The notes under the pieces are model-generated. The model did no database searches and was not told the origin of the DNA. It saw only the letters and a list, made by a program, of their open reading frames with translations. A stretch of DNA of 38,996 nt from Caryophanales bacterium (GTDB taxonomy: Bacteria > Bacillota > Bacilli > Paenibacillales > CANHCR01): positions 1-38,996 of the forward strand of contig CANHCR010000022.1 of NCBI GenBank assembly GCA_947459205.1. The letters run 5' to 3'. Shown piece by piece: positions 7,434 to 16,900 of the stretch. Each line of letters opens with the position of its first letter. Position 1 is the first letter of the stretch. The position numbers were made by a program, and so were the translations under genes.

Positions 7434-9455
7434 TCAATCCTTCAATTTAAATTTACTGACAATTGCCTCAAGCTCATTGGCAATCTGGCTCAAAGATTGT
7501 GCTGCATTGCGCGCTGAGCGACCGCCATTCGTCACTTCATTTGTTGCTTGACCGAGCAATTGCAAGTTACCGGAAATGAGCGACATCCGATCGTTAAAAT
7601 CTTGCGACGTACGGCTAATGTCAAATAAGTTGGTCGAGGCACGCTCCGAATTCATCGCCACATCATCCGACGCTTTCGAAAGTTCGGTGGCTGAACGCGC
7701 AATTTCGTTGACCCCTTTTGATGACTCTTGGAAATTTCGTGCGACATGGCGCGCGTTTTGTGTCACATCATTGATTTCTTTGGTAATGCTCGTCACGCGA
7801 TCAGCAGCTTGCACGGCGGCGTTGGAAATATCGCCTGTCGTCGCCGATTGTTGCGTAACCGCCGAAGCAATCGTATTGGTGATCCCCGAAATTTCTTGAA
7901 TGACCGAAGTGATGCCAGATACGGCTGAGACCGCTTCATTCATGCTAAGTTGCATGCTCGCGATTTGCTGACTGATTTCTTCCGTCGCTTCCGCAGTCTG
8001 TTTCGCTAATTCTTTCACTTCATTGGCGACAACAGCGAAGCCTTTACCTGCTTCACCGGCACCAGCCGCTTCAATCGCCGCATTGAGCGCCAACATATTC
8101 GTTTGATCGGCAATTTCGTTAATGACTTCAACAATTTTGCCAATCTGACGTGATGAAACACTTAATTTTTCGATGATTGTATTCGTCTCAGCGGCCTTCA
8201 CGCTCGCATCACTCGTAATTCTCATCGAGACGCTACAACTTTTATTCACTTCGTTCAAAGACATGTTCATCTCTCTTACAGCATTAACCACGTTGCCAAC
8301 CGACTTGTTGACATCCTCGGCAGAACCCGAAACCGTAACAATACTCTGCGTAATGTCCGTCATGACGGTCGAGGCCTGATTCACTTCTGCAGATATCTCT
8401 TCAGATGCCGATGCCAAATTGCGAATCGTGCCACTCATCTCTTCCACCGCAGAAGCAATCATCGTCAAATTACTGCTCGCCGAGGCAAGTGCTTTCGTTG
8501 AATCCTCGAGACCACTCGTCATTTGTTCCACGCTGCCACTCACTTCCGACGTTTTCTGCATCGTCGTATCACTGTTCGTCGCAACCGCATCGGAAACACT
8601 AAGTAATTGCTCTGCCGACTGGTTCAAAGCATTCGTCGTCTGCACTACTTGCCCGATAATTTGCTTCGTGTTGAGTAACATTTGATTGAAGGCAACCGTC
8701 AATTCGCCAACTTCATCCTTGGACGAAATTGGTAACTCCTCAATCGTCAAATCACCGGCAGCAAATTTTTGCATGCTTTCTTTGACACGAATAATCGGAC
8801 GTGCCAATCGTCCTGCGAAGAGGAACAAGAACACCGCTGTCACGAGCAAAATGACGATACCAATGATGATCAAACTGATGATATCCTTTTGCACCACTTC
8901 GTCCGCATCTGCCTCGAAACGCGCCGCTTCCTCGACTGCCAACACGACCAATTCATCAATTTTTTCACGATGATTGGCATAGTGAGCGTTCAATGTAGAA
9001 TTCATCACACGTTTCGCTTCAGCAATATTACCTGCAGTAATTTGTGGCAAGAACAACCGTTTATAATCGTCATAAAACAACGTACCGTATTTGTAGGAAT
9101 CCTTGGTGATCAACTCTTTCTGCTTACCTTCCGGCAAATTTTCGAGCCAATATTGTTGGCGCGTATCAAAATCTTTCTGCAACGTCACCATCTTATTTTT
9201 AAACTGTTCGATAGCGGTCGCATTCGTCGTCTCAGTCATCTGAAAGACAGTCAAGTACGATTCGATGATATACTCAGGTGGAGGTAAAATGTCAGCAATC
9301 AAGTCTTTTTGCAAAATAATTTGGTTGTACATATCACCCTCAATCTTCACTTCATCCACGATGCTGTACGAGTAGTACACATAAAACCCGATTCCGACCA
9401 TAAGCAGTACAACCATGATTGCTAGTTTTGCACGAATCTTCAAATTTCCCATCAT
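7434..9455 (-). CDS. Methyl-accepting chemotaxis protein
   Basis: A 673-residue transmembrane receptor. It has TM1 at about 12-29, an extracellular helical domain at about 30-190 consistent with a four-helix-bundle sensor, TM2 at about 192-214 ([20 protein letters not shown]), a HAMP domain, and a long signalling hairpin. The hairpin tip [37 protein letters not shown] is the standard CheA/CheW-binding region. The genome is likely to hold more receptors, but this one is encoded with cheW and cheB and so may be the dedicated input of this cluster. Its ligand is not readable from sequence. Start ATGATG at 9455/9452 follows GGGAG by about 12 bases. Confidence 0.95.
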   Translation of the reverse strand: MMGNLKIRAKLAIMVVLLMVGIGFYVYYSYSIVDEVKIEGDMYNQIILQKDLIADILPPPEYIIESYLTVFQMTETTNATAIEQFKNKMVTLQKDFDTRQQYWLENLPEGKQKELITKDSYKYGTLFYDDYKRLFLPQITAGNIAEAKRVMNSTLNAHYANHREKIDELVVLAVEEAARFEADADEVVQKDIISLIIIGIVILLVTAVFLFLFAGRLARPIIRVKESMQKFAAGDLTIEELPISSKDEVGELTVAFNQMLLNTKQIIGQVVQTTNALNQSAEQLLSVSDAVATNSDTTMQKTSEVSGSVEQMTSGLEDSTKALASASSNLTMIASAVEEMSGTIRNLASASEEISAEVNQASTVMTDITQSIVTVSGSAEDVNKSVGNVVNAVREMNMSLNEVNKSCSVSMRITSDASVKAAETNTIIEKLSVSSRQIGKIVEVINEIADQTNMLALNAAIEAAGAGEAGKGFAVVANEVKELAKQTAEATEEISQQIASMQLSMNEAVSAVSGITSVIQEISGITNTIASAVTQQSATTGDISNAAVQAADRVTSITKEINDVTQNARHVARNFQESSKGVNEIARSATELSKASDDVAMNSERASTNLFDISRTSQDFNDRMSLISGNLQLLGQATNEVTNGGRSARNAAQSLSQIANELEAIVSKFKLKD

Positions 9456-9482
9456 TGTTCGCTAACACTCCCTTTTAAAATT

Positions 9483-9920
9483 TTAATAGCTATGATGATC
9501 AAACACCGTTTGCGGTTGGATGATGAGCAGCAGTTCGTCGGGCAAGCGCGCCACTTTGGCAATGTGATCCGATTGGTCTGACAACAGTTGCGACGGCGGA
9601 TCTTCGACGAGTGCGTAGTCGAGATCAAGTACGTCCCCAGGTTCGTCAATCACGAATCCACACTGGTTCGCACTGCCCGCCCCCTGCTTCAAGATGATGC
9701 ATGTCACGCGTCCGCTTCGCTCGCCGCTATCCGCAAGACCGAGTATCGTCGCCAAGTTGAACAAAGTTACAATCTGCCCGCGCATATTGAACAGTCCGAC
9801 GATGTACTTTGCCGCCCGCGGTACCGTCGCATACTCGACGTTGCGGTTGATTTCCTTCACTTCCGTAATTTCGATACCGAACAATTTGCCGGCCACACGA
9901 AAACTAAGCACCTTAATCAT
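9483..9920 (-). CDS. cheW: Chemotaxis coupling protein CheW
   Basis: A 145-residue single-domain CheW that links receptor tips to CheA. Conserved features are the opening strand VLSFRVAGKLFGIEITEVKEI, the loop VPRAAKYIVGLFNMRGQIVTLFNL and the later strand GFVIDEPGDVLDL. The ATG at 9920 lies inside the end of cheA and overlaps it by eight bases, giving tight coupling. AGGTGG is six bases upstream. A C-terminal tail after LLLIIQPQTVF is short. This is the only separate CheW here, but CheA itself carries two CheW-type domains. Confidence 0.94.
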   Translation of the reverse strand: MIKVLSFRVAGKLFGIEITEVKEINRNVEYATVPRAAKYIVGLFNMRGQIVTLFNLATILGLADSGERSGRVTCIILKQGAGSANQCGFVIDEPGDVLDLDYALVEDPPSQLLSDQSDHIAKVARLPDELLLIIQPQTVFDHHSY

Positions 9921-12888
9921 ATGCGGCCACCTGCTTTCTCAAGCGAATCGCCTTATCAATGGTTTGCAACAAGCAATCGCGGTCTAGTTTCGCCTCGTAA
10001 AAGTCGAAGCCACTGTCCATCCCATGTTGCGTATGCCATTCGCCCGTCATCGAAGTCACCGCAATCACCGGTAAATTCAACCACGTCTGATGCTCGCGAA
10101 TCCGCTTCACGAGCTGGTACCCGTCCATGTGCGGCATTTGGATGTCGCTGATGACGATGTCGAACGTCTCCCGTTCGAGTGCCTCCAGCGCCTCCAAGCC
10201 GTTCACCGCCAGTGTCACCTGATAACCCGCTTCTTCGAGGTAACTCTTCTCCATCTTCTGAAAAAACGGCGTGTCTTCCGCCAACAGTACCTTGCCACTA
10301 CGTTTCGCGTGTTTGCCAGCGACTGCATAAAATTCAGGGGCGGCCTGCTCGAACAATTCGTATATGTTCATGATCAGCACCAACTTGTCGTTATAAATCG
10401 TGCTGCCGATAATTCCCTTGAGTCGCACATCCTCGCTATTCAGAGCCACCCGCGTCGTCACGTTGTCGTAAATCCGGTGGATGACGATGCCAATCGGATG
10501 ATGCACCAGTTTCGGGATAATGACATACAACTTGCGCGGTTGCTGCTCACCCTGCGTCACAGAAAGGTGTGATTCTGGTCGAATCACACGCAACGAGTCG
10601 CCGCGGAACTGAATGTACTCCCGCTGGCCAACGCGTTCGATTTGCGTCGCCTCGATTTCCTCCACACGAGCGACCATCGACAGATCGAGTGCAAACATCT
10701 CGCTGCCCGAGCACTGGAACAGTAGCAAGTTCTGCGATTCGAGCGCCTGCTCTGCCAGTTCCGCCTGACGGTCTTCCGCCGTTTCCGCGTCCTCGCGGAA
10801 CTGCAGTTCCGACAGGCGCAGGATGCCTTCGAGATCCAAGATGAGCGAAGTCTTGCCGTCGCCCATGATTGTAACGCCCGAGTAGCAGTGGCAGTCTTTC
10901 AAATAATCCGGGAGCGATTTGACGAGCGTCTCCTCGCTGCCGTGGATGTCATCGACAATGATACCGAACATCCGCGAACCGATTTTCAGCACCAGCACGC
11001 GTAGTTTTGCCGGTTCCAGCGCCGCTTCGATTCCTAGGATGCGTGCGAGTCGCACGACCGGCAAGAGCCGTCCGCGCAGACGTAGCACCTCCGCCCCTTG
11101 AATCGTCTCGATGCGCCGCTCCTCCTTGCGTTGATCTTCGCAGACCGTCACGACCTCTTTCAGATTCGCCTGTGGCAAAGCGAACTTGTGGCCGCCCGCT
11201 TCGACAATCAGCGACTGGATGATGGCTAGCGTCAGCGGAAGCATGAGCCGCACCGTCGAGCCTTCGCCGAGCGTCGAGAACAGTTCGATTGCCCCGCCCA
11301 ACTTCTCGATGTTCGTGCGCACCACGTCCATCCCCACGCCGCGACCCGACAAATCCGTCACCTGCTCGGCCGTCGAAAAGCCTGGGCGGAAAATCAGTTT
11401 CAACGCCTCCTGCTCACTCAGCCGTTGCACCTCGTCCGCCGTGATGATTTGCTTCTCCAGTGCCTTCTGCTTAATCTTCTCGCTGTCCATGCCAGCGCCG
11501 TCATCGATGATGTCGATGTACACGTAACCGCCCTCATGATACGCCTTCAGCGTGATTGTGCCGACGCGCCCTTTGCCCGCAGCCACACGCCGCTCTGGCG
11601 TCTCTAGCCCGTGGTCAGCCGCGTTGCGGATGAGATGCGTCAGTGGGTCGGCGAGCGCTTCGATCATCGACTTGTCGAGTTCGACCTGCTCCCCTTCGAT
11701 TACCAGTTCCATTTCTTTCTTCAAGTTTTTTGCAATGTCGCGGATCATCCGCGGAAATTTGTTAAATACGTTGCCCAGCGGCTGCATGCGCGTAAACATC
11801 ACTTTTTCCTGCATACCACTCGTCAACCGGTCGATATTCTGCAAGATCGGTCCCAATCCAGGAATCGTCTTGCGATAATCCTCGAGCGTTCGTAGCAACT
11901 GATTACGACCGAGTACCATCTCGCTCGCCATGTTCAACAGGTCGTTGAGGATCGACACGTGTACACGAATCGAATCTTCGGCGCGCACCGTACGCGTTTC
12001 CGAATCTCCCGCCGCGCCCGCACGGTTTGGAGAACTCGAACCCGAACCGCCTCGTCCATCGCCGACTGAATCACTGCCACCTAAACCTCCATCGAGCGAA
12101 TCTATGCCGACCGTAACTTCGCCATACGCCGCCTGCTCACCGTGCAATTTCAGGGTAAGCGGTTGCAATGTATCCACAGGCAACTGCAACGCCACATGTA
12201 GCAGGTCGCTCTCCAAAATCGACGCAAGCAACCACGTGAACTGGTACTCCGCCGCATTCTCCCGCAACGACTCGAACCACTGCTTCGCCTCGCCCGCCGT
12301 CGTGATGCGTACCCCATCATACATCGCACCCAACACGTTCGCCACCGTTTCCACATGGGCAAGCGTAAGCGCCGTCTGCGCATCAACCGTCCAGCGATAG
12401 AGCGACTGTCCGTGTTGCAGCGCTGTCCGCACCGCTGCCACTTCCAGCCATTGTTCATCATCAGGTGGTCCAGAAATAACCTCTTCTTCGATCTCCGCCA
12501 CTTCGCCGAGCGACACACCGAGAATGAGCGATAACTGCTCCTCATGCAGACGAATTTCTGTCGCCTCGCTGTTCAGCACATCGTCAATCATCGACTTGAG
12601 GCAATCATTCGCCGCCAGCAGCACATCAACATGCACCTCATCCAGTACGATGCGCTCGTTGCGCACCTCACCGAACACACTCTCCATCACGTGGCTCAGC
12701 GCAACAATCTTTTTCAAGCCAAAAAAGCCGGCAGTACCTTTGATACTGTGCACGGCTCTAAACACCTCATGAATCGCCTCATTTGCGGGTTTGAGCAACT
12801 GCTTGCCCAAGAGCATCTGCTCGACCAGCGCCGCATGAACGGTCGCTTCCTCCACAAACTCCTGAATAAACTCCTCGTTTTGGATCAT
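9913..12888 (-). CDS. cheA: Hybrid chemotaxis histidine kinase CheA with two CheW domains and a receiver
   Basis: A 991-residue kinase, much longer than the roughly 670 residues of ordinary CheA. In order it has: HPt with phospho-His at about 47 (AVHSIKGTAGFF); a helical region to about 260; a Gly/Ser-rich linker (about 265-300); the dimerisation domain (LLNMASEMVLGRNQLL); the ATPase with N-box HLIRNAADHGLE and G-boxes GAGMD and GRGVGMD; a first CheW domain (SLIVEAGGHKFALPQ); a second CheW-like domain (LLLFQCSGSEMFALDLS); and a receiver with an Asp in IVISDIQMPHMDG. The start is ATG at 12888, six bases after GGAGAGG; an upstream in-frame start at 12924 has no such site. It is the first gene of the operon and phosphorylates the CheY and CheB proteins encoded downstream. 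Confidence 0.94.
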   Translation of the reverse strand: MIQNEEFIQEFVEEATVHAALVEQMLLGKQLLKPANEAIHEVFRAVHSIKGTAGFFGLKKIVALSHVMESVFGEVRNERIVLDEVHVDVLLAANDCLKSMIDDVLNSEATEIRLHEEQLSLILGVSLGEVAEIEEEVISGPPDDEQWLEVAAVRTALQHGQSLYRWTVDAQTALTLAHVETVANVLGAMYDGVRITTAGEAKQWFESLRENAAEYQFTWLLASILESDLLHVALQLPVDTLQPLTLKLHGEQAAYGEVTVGIDSLDGGLGGSDSVGDGRGGSGSSSPNRAGAAGDSETRTVRAEDSIRVHVSILNDLLNMASEMVLGRNQLLRTLEDYRKTIPGLGPILQNIDRLTSGMQEKVMFTRMQPLGNVFNKFPRMIRDIAKNLKKEMELVIEGEQVELDKSMIEALADPLTHLIRNAADHGLETPERRVAAGKGRVGTITLKAYHEGGYVYIDIIDDGAGMDSEKIKQKALEKQIITADEVQRLSEQEALKLIFRPGFSTAEQVTDLSGRGVGMDVVRTNIEKLGGAIELFSTLGEGSTVRLMLPLTLAIIQSLIVEAGGHKFALPQANLKEVVTVCEDQRKEERRIETIQGAEVLRLRGRLLPVVRLARILGIEAALEPAKLRVLVLKIGSRMFGIIVDDIHGSEETLVKSLPDYLKDCHCYSGVTIMGDGKTSLILDLEGILRLSELQFREDAETAEDRQAELAEQALESQNLLLFQCSGSEMFALDLSMVARVEEIEATQIERVGQREYIQFRGDSLRVIRPESHLSVTQGEQQPRKLYVIIPKLVHHPIGIVIHRIYDNVTTRVALNSEDVRLKGIIGSTIYNDKLVLIMNIYELFEQAAPEFYAVAGKHAKRSGKVLLAEDTPFFQKMEKSYLEEAGYQVTLAVNGLEALEALERETFDIVISDIQMPHMDGYQLVKRIREHQTWLNLPVIAVTSMTGEWHTQHGMDSGFDFYEAKLDRDCLLQTIDKAIRLRKQVAAYD

Positions 12889-12919
12889 CGAACACCTCTC
12901 CGTCAATTGACATATGTAT

Positions 12920-12948
12920 ATCATAATATATTTCTACAAGGGACTCAA
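12920..12948 (-). promoter_or_regulatory. Sigma-A-type promoter of the chemotaxis operon
   Basis: On the minus strand TTGAGT and TATGAT are 17 bp apart, about 32 bases before the cheA start. No sigma-D motif (TAAA with GCCGATAT) was seen, so the cluster seems to have a housekeeping-type promoter. Confidence 0.6.
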
Positions 12949-12976
12949 AAACCCTTCTTTTTTATGTTAGGTTATC

Positions 12977-13141
12977 TTACATATTTATACGGCTAGCAAA
13001 CATTTTCTTCCGAAATAGCAAAAGCACAATCACAACAATCAGGAACTTCACAACAAAGAAAACAGCGAGCACTGGCAAGAAAAAGGAAATGACCACACCT
13101 ACCACTGCGGCAATCAACTCCACAATACTGACCACGAACAT
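12977..13141 (-). CDS. Possible 54-residue hydrophobic membrane protein
   Basis: A short minus-strand frame from ATG 13139-13141 gives a peptide with two hydrophobic stretches (IVELIAAVVGVVISFFLPVL and VFFVVKFLIVVIVLLLF) and a basic tail. Codon choice is consistent with a membrane protein, and the run of apolar residues is unlikely by chance. No clear ribosome site precedes it, so it may be a remnant or a very weakly translated gene. It lies upstream of the che promoter on the same strand. Function is unknown. Confidence 0.35.
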   Translation of the reverse strand: MFVVSIVELIAAVVGVVISFFLPVLAVFFVVKFLIVVIVLLLFRKKMFASRINM

Positions 13142-13304
13142 TAGACGGTGTCATGCAGCTATTTTTCCGCCGCGAAAGTACCAATCTTCGCAGATTCGTC
13201 ACTGGCTTAATGGCTGGAGTTGGCATCATTCTATTTATGGCGCAACTGCTATGGTTCTCATGTCAACTGGGAATCTCTGTCGCCTTAAAGTTAATATCCT
13301 AACG

Positions 13305-13331
13305 AAAAACGCCCCCAATCCAGGGCGTTTT
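13305..13331 (-). terminator. Rho-independent terminator after the zinc-ribbon membrane protein gene
   Basis: A perfect nine-base stem, AAAACGCCC/GGGCGTTTT, with an eight-base loop and flanking A and T runs. It lies just beyond the stop of the gene ending at 13347. It could work on both strands. Confidence 0.75.
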
Positions 13332-13346
13332 CTTTCGATTCATATG

Positions 13347-13802
13347 CTAAAACATTTCCCACTCGCCGACCGTTTTCCCGTTACGAATTTTTTGTGCAAT
13401 CAAATACGCATCTACAATCGACACAACCCATAAGACGAACGCAAATAACAATGGCAATATCAAAATAACACCGATGATCCACATAAAAAACGAGACGGCC
13501 AACAATACGATACCTTTTTCAAATTGTCGATTAATCATTTGTCCAACGCCGGTGATTAAAAACGAAACGAGTGCTGCCAAAATCGGTTCTGTGCCTGCAT
13601 AGTGATTCCTCTGCCCTGAATGATTGTGAGGCGCTGCTTGATTATTCAAATTCACACCACAAGTCGTGCAAATTGCCTGCGCTGGATTGACCGATACTCC
13701 GCAATGATAGCAATGGTTCTTCGTAGTATACATATTGAAACCACATTTCAAACAAACCCCGCTATTGTCGCTCATTGAATGCCCGCAGTTTGTACAATAC
13801 AT
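13347..13802 (-). CDS. Double zinc-ribbon membrane protein, unknown function
   Basis: This 151-residue protein starts with two zinc-ribbon units. The Cys pairs are CTNC/CLKC (residues 3-21) and CYHC/CTTC (about 32-49). A His/Asn-rich linker follows, then two or three membrane segments at about 72-130 (ILAALVSFLITGVG, GIVLLAVSFFMWIIGVILILPLLFAFVLWVVSIVDAYLIA). Proteins of this layout are common in Firmicutes and lack a defined role. GAGAGG precedes the ATG. It stands alone between two terminators, so it is its own transcription unit. The zinc ribbons may bind protein or nucleic acid at the membrane. Confidence 0.8.
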   Translation of the reverse strand: MYCTNCGHSMSDNSGVCLKCGFNMYTTKNHCYHCGVSVNPAQAICTTCGVNLNNQAAPHNHSGQRNHYAGTEPILAALVSFLITGVGQMINRQFEKGIVLLAVSFFMWIIGVILILPLLFAFVLWVVSIVDAYLIAQKIRNGKTVGEWEMF

Positions 13803-13898
13803 TGCCTCTCAACCTCCAAACATAAATCGTATAGTATTCATATTCGATAGCGACCGATTTTTTCCTTTATTTATCTAAAAATTACGAACCAAAACACG

Positions 13899-13943
13899 AA
13901 AAAACCGCCGAAGGCCACAAAAATGTGAGCCCAGCGGTTTTCG
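13899..13943 (-). terminator. Rho-independent terminator of the large surface-protein gene
   Basis: The stem AAAACCGC/GCGGTTTT with an inner GGC/GCC pair lies ten bases after the stop at 13954. A-rich sequence on the plus strand gives the U-rich tail on the transcript. Confidence 0.7.
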
Positions 13944-13953
13944 TTTATGATTT

Positions 13954-16900
13954 TTATCTTAATTTAGGACCTGTCGTATCGATTGTAAATAAATCTGTCT
14001 CAATCGCTAACGTTGAATTCCCTGTCAAATCGTTCAGTACAGCAGCGTCAATTTTCACTCGGAAGTTTTTACTTGCCGGCAACGATTTACTTAATGAGAT
14101 TATCAGTTTCTTACCTTTAATCATGACTCTTTCTGAAGTACCGCTCAAAGCCGTCCAAGTAACTGTAGTCGCATCAGCATCTAAGGTGTATTGTACGGCA
14201 GCTCTCAGCGCCTGCGCTCTCACTGCAGTCGATCTCTCCATAGATGCATTGAAAATTCGCTCATCGAACGTAATTTCAATCGTTCGGTTGTCGGAATTTG
14301 CTTGAATGGATGGCGTGCCAACGACCACTGGTCCAGTACCATCTGCAATAATCGCCGAACTGATAATTTCAGCATTCGCATTACCATACTCATCTTTCAA
14401 TATATTCGGTAAGATTTTCACGCGATTTTGCGAACCCGTCAACGCAGTGTTCAATGTGATGATTAATTGACCACTTATCAATTCAACTTGGTCATTTGCA
14501 TCTAATGCTGCATAATCCAAACCATTGGAAGTCAATTGAATGCCTGCTTTTAGTGCAGCTGCTCTTACGGCGGCACTGCCTCGCGTCAAATTATTGCTAG
14601 TTAAATCTTTGAAACTTATTGTAATTTTCTTATTCTTCGATTCTACCGTTACTTTACTAATTGATGGACCAGTCGTATCTAACTCTACATTCGGATTTAA
14701 TTCAGGCGTCTTGTTCTCTCCGATATCTTGCAAAGCATCCGCTGCAATTTTTAACTTATTGTTAGAATCGATTAGGCGATTTGACAATCTAACCGTTAAC
14801 TTTTTACCGGATAACAACACAGAATCTCTAGCATCTAACAAATTATACACAGGAGTATCAGCATTGCTGTTGCGCGTGATTGTAATTGCATCCTTCAATG
14901 CTTTTAGTTTATCCGCTGATTTGGCAGCAGTAGAAGCATTGAGAATCGTTTTGTTGAACGTAATCGTGATTACTCTTTGTCTCTTATCCACAACGACACT
15001 TACGATTTTCGGTCCGGAACTATCAACAACAAACGGCGATGTCACTAATTCTGCCGACTTGTTGTTACCTATGTCTCTAAACGCATTGGCAGCAAATTTC
15101 ATCCGATAGATATTCGCTTTTAACGGCGTTTTAAACGTAATGAGTACCGTATTGTCTCTGTTGTTAATTGTGATATTTTCAATCAAACTTGCCGCAGGTT
15201 CATAATTCACAACCTCATCAGATGCGTTCTCAGCAATCAGCATTTGGTTTTTCAACGTCTCGACAGAGGCTGTATTGTTCCACAGTTTTTCTTGGAAGTA
15301 TACGGTTAACTGTTTGAAGGAGTCATCTAGTTTTACATTCGCTTGCGTGATAATAATTTCGATTGGTTGTGCGTATGACAACCCTGCCGCATCTGTTGCT
15401 TTCACCCGAATGAAATATTCGGCATCTTCCACGTATTCAAAATTGTCCACCGTTCGCAACTGGTTACCAGTAATCGCAAACGAAGTATTGTAATCATCAC
15501 CTTCACCAGCGGTGAGTGAAAATTTGATGGTATCGCCAACGTCTGGATCTGTGGCTGTAAGAGATCCGACTATATAGCCTACCCAAACATTTTCATCGAC
15601 AAGATTACTGCTAAGGCTAATGGAGGAAGGCGCTTCGTTGACATTGGTAACTCCGATTGTGAATACTTTAGCAAACATCAATCCAGCTGCATCGACGACT
15701 TGTATACGAACCGAATAACTGCTCGCACTTTCATAATTCAAACTATTCGTCGCGCGCAATTGTGCCCCGTTAATGTTAAACGAACCATTATCCGTCGCTC
15801 CATCACCGGACACCAGCGAGTAAGTAAATGTGCTTCCGGCATCAGGGTCGGTTGCGCTGAGCGTGCCCACTGTCGCATTGATTCCTGCATTTTCCGGCAA
15901 AGTTGATGCTGACAACACGATGTCTGTAGGCGCCTCATTGACATTTGTAATGGTAATCGTAAATGTTTTCTCAAACGTGAGATTGTTGCTGTCGGTTACA
16001 CGAATCCGAATCGAATAACTTGATTTTACTTCGAAATTAAAGGATACATTCGCGCGCAATGTAGCGCCTTGAATACTAAAACTTGCGTTGTCGGTGCTTC
16101 CCGTACCACTCACGAGCGAATAACTGAACGTATCAAGCGGATCTGGGTCAGTGGCCGTCAATGTAGCGAATGTCACATTCGCCGCATTGTTTTCTGTAAT
16201 TGACGATGTACTCAACGAAATGTTAGAAGGCGAGTTCCCTAATGTACATACAACTTCGTTGCTACTCGCCGATCGATTGCCAGCAGCATCTCGCGCTCGC
16301 ACTGTGAACGTGTACGCACTTCCACCGCTCAGGCCTGTCACCGTAAAAGAGGTGCCGCTTGCTGTACCAACAGGCGTCGGGTTTGTGCCGTTGAAAATTT
16401 CATAGCCAGTAACAGCCACATTGTCAGTAGGAGCAGACCAACTCAGACTAACGCTATTGCTCGTTTTTGCGGACACCATTAAATTTGTAGGCGCATTTGG
16501 CGCAACAACATCGTCAACAACTGCATTCAATGCTGTGCTCGCCACCGATTTATTACCCGCAGCATCGTAGGCACGCACCGTAATGGCGTGTGAAGACAAC
16601 ACGGTTAAACCAGTAAATGTGTAGTTGGTGGATGACGTAGTGCCGACAAGCGTACCGTTGCGATACACCTCATAGCCTGTGACAGCCACATTGTCAGTAG
16701 ACGGATTCCACGAAATCGTATATCCAGTTGCCGTCGGACTACCTTTTGACAAACCGTTTGGCACACTCGGTGCTGTCGTGTCCGACGAAAGCGTCGTTAG
16801 ATTGAATGGGGAACTAGCATTCGATTTATTGCCTGCGGAATCATATGCTCTCACGGTAATCGAATACGTCTGGCCCTCTGCCAAACCGTTCATCGTAAAT

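Noticed and set aside
12936-12962. Plus-strand terminator-like hairpin AAGGG/CCCTT followed by T run
   Set aside because: No plus-strand gene ends there, and it overlaps the -35 box of the chemotaxis promoter. The stem is only five bases.
12993-13229. 78-codon Cys-rich frame on the minus strand
   Set aside because: It is out of frame with the hydrophobic 54-residue peptide, which has a more protein-like composition; the Cys come from TGT/TGC in valine- and leucine-rich coding DNA.
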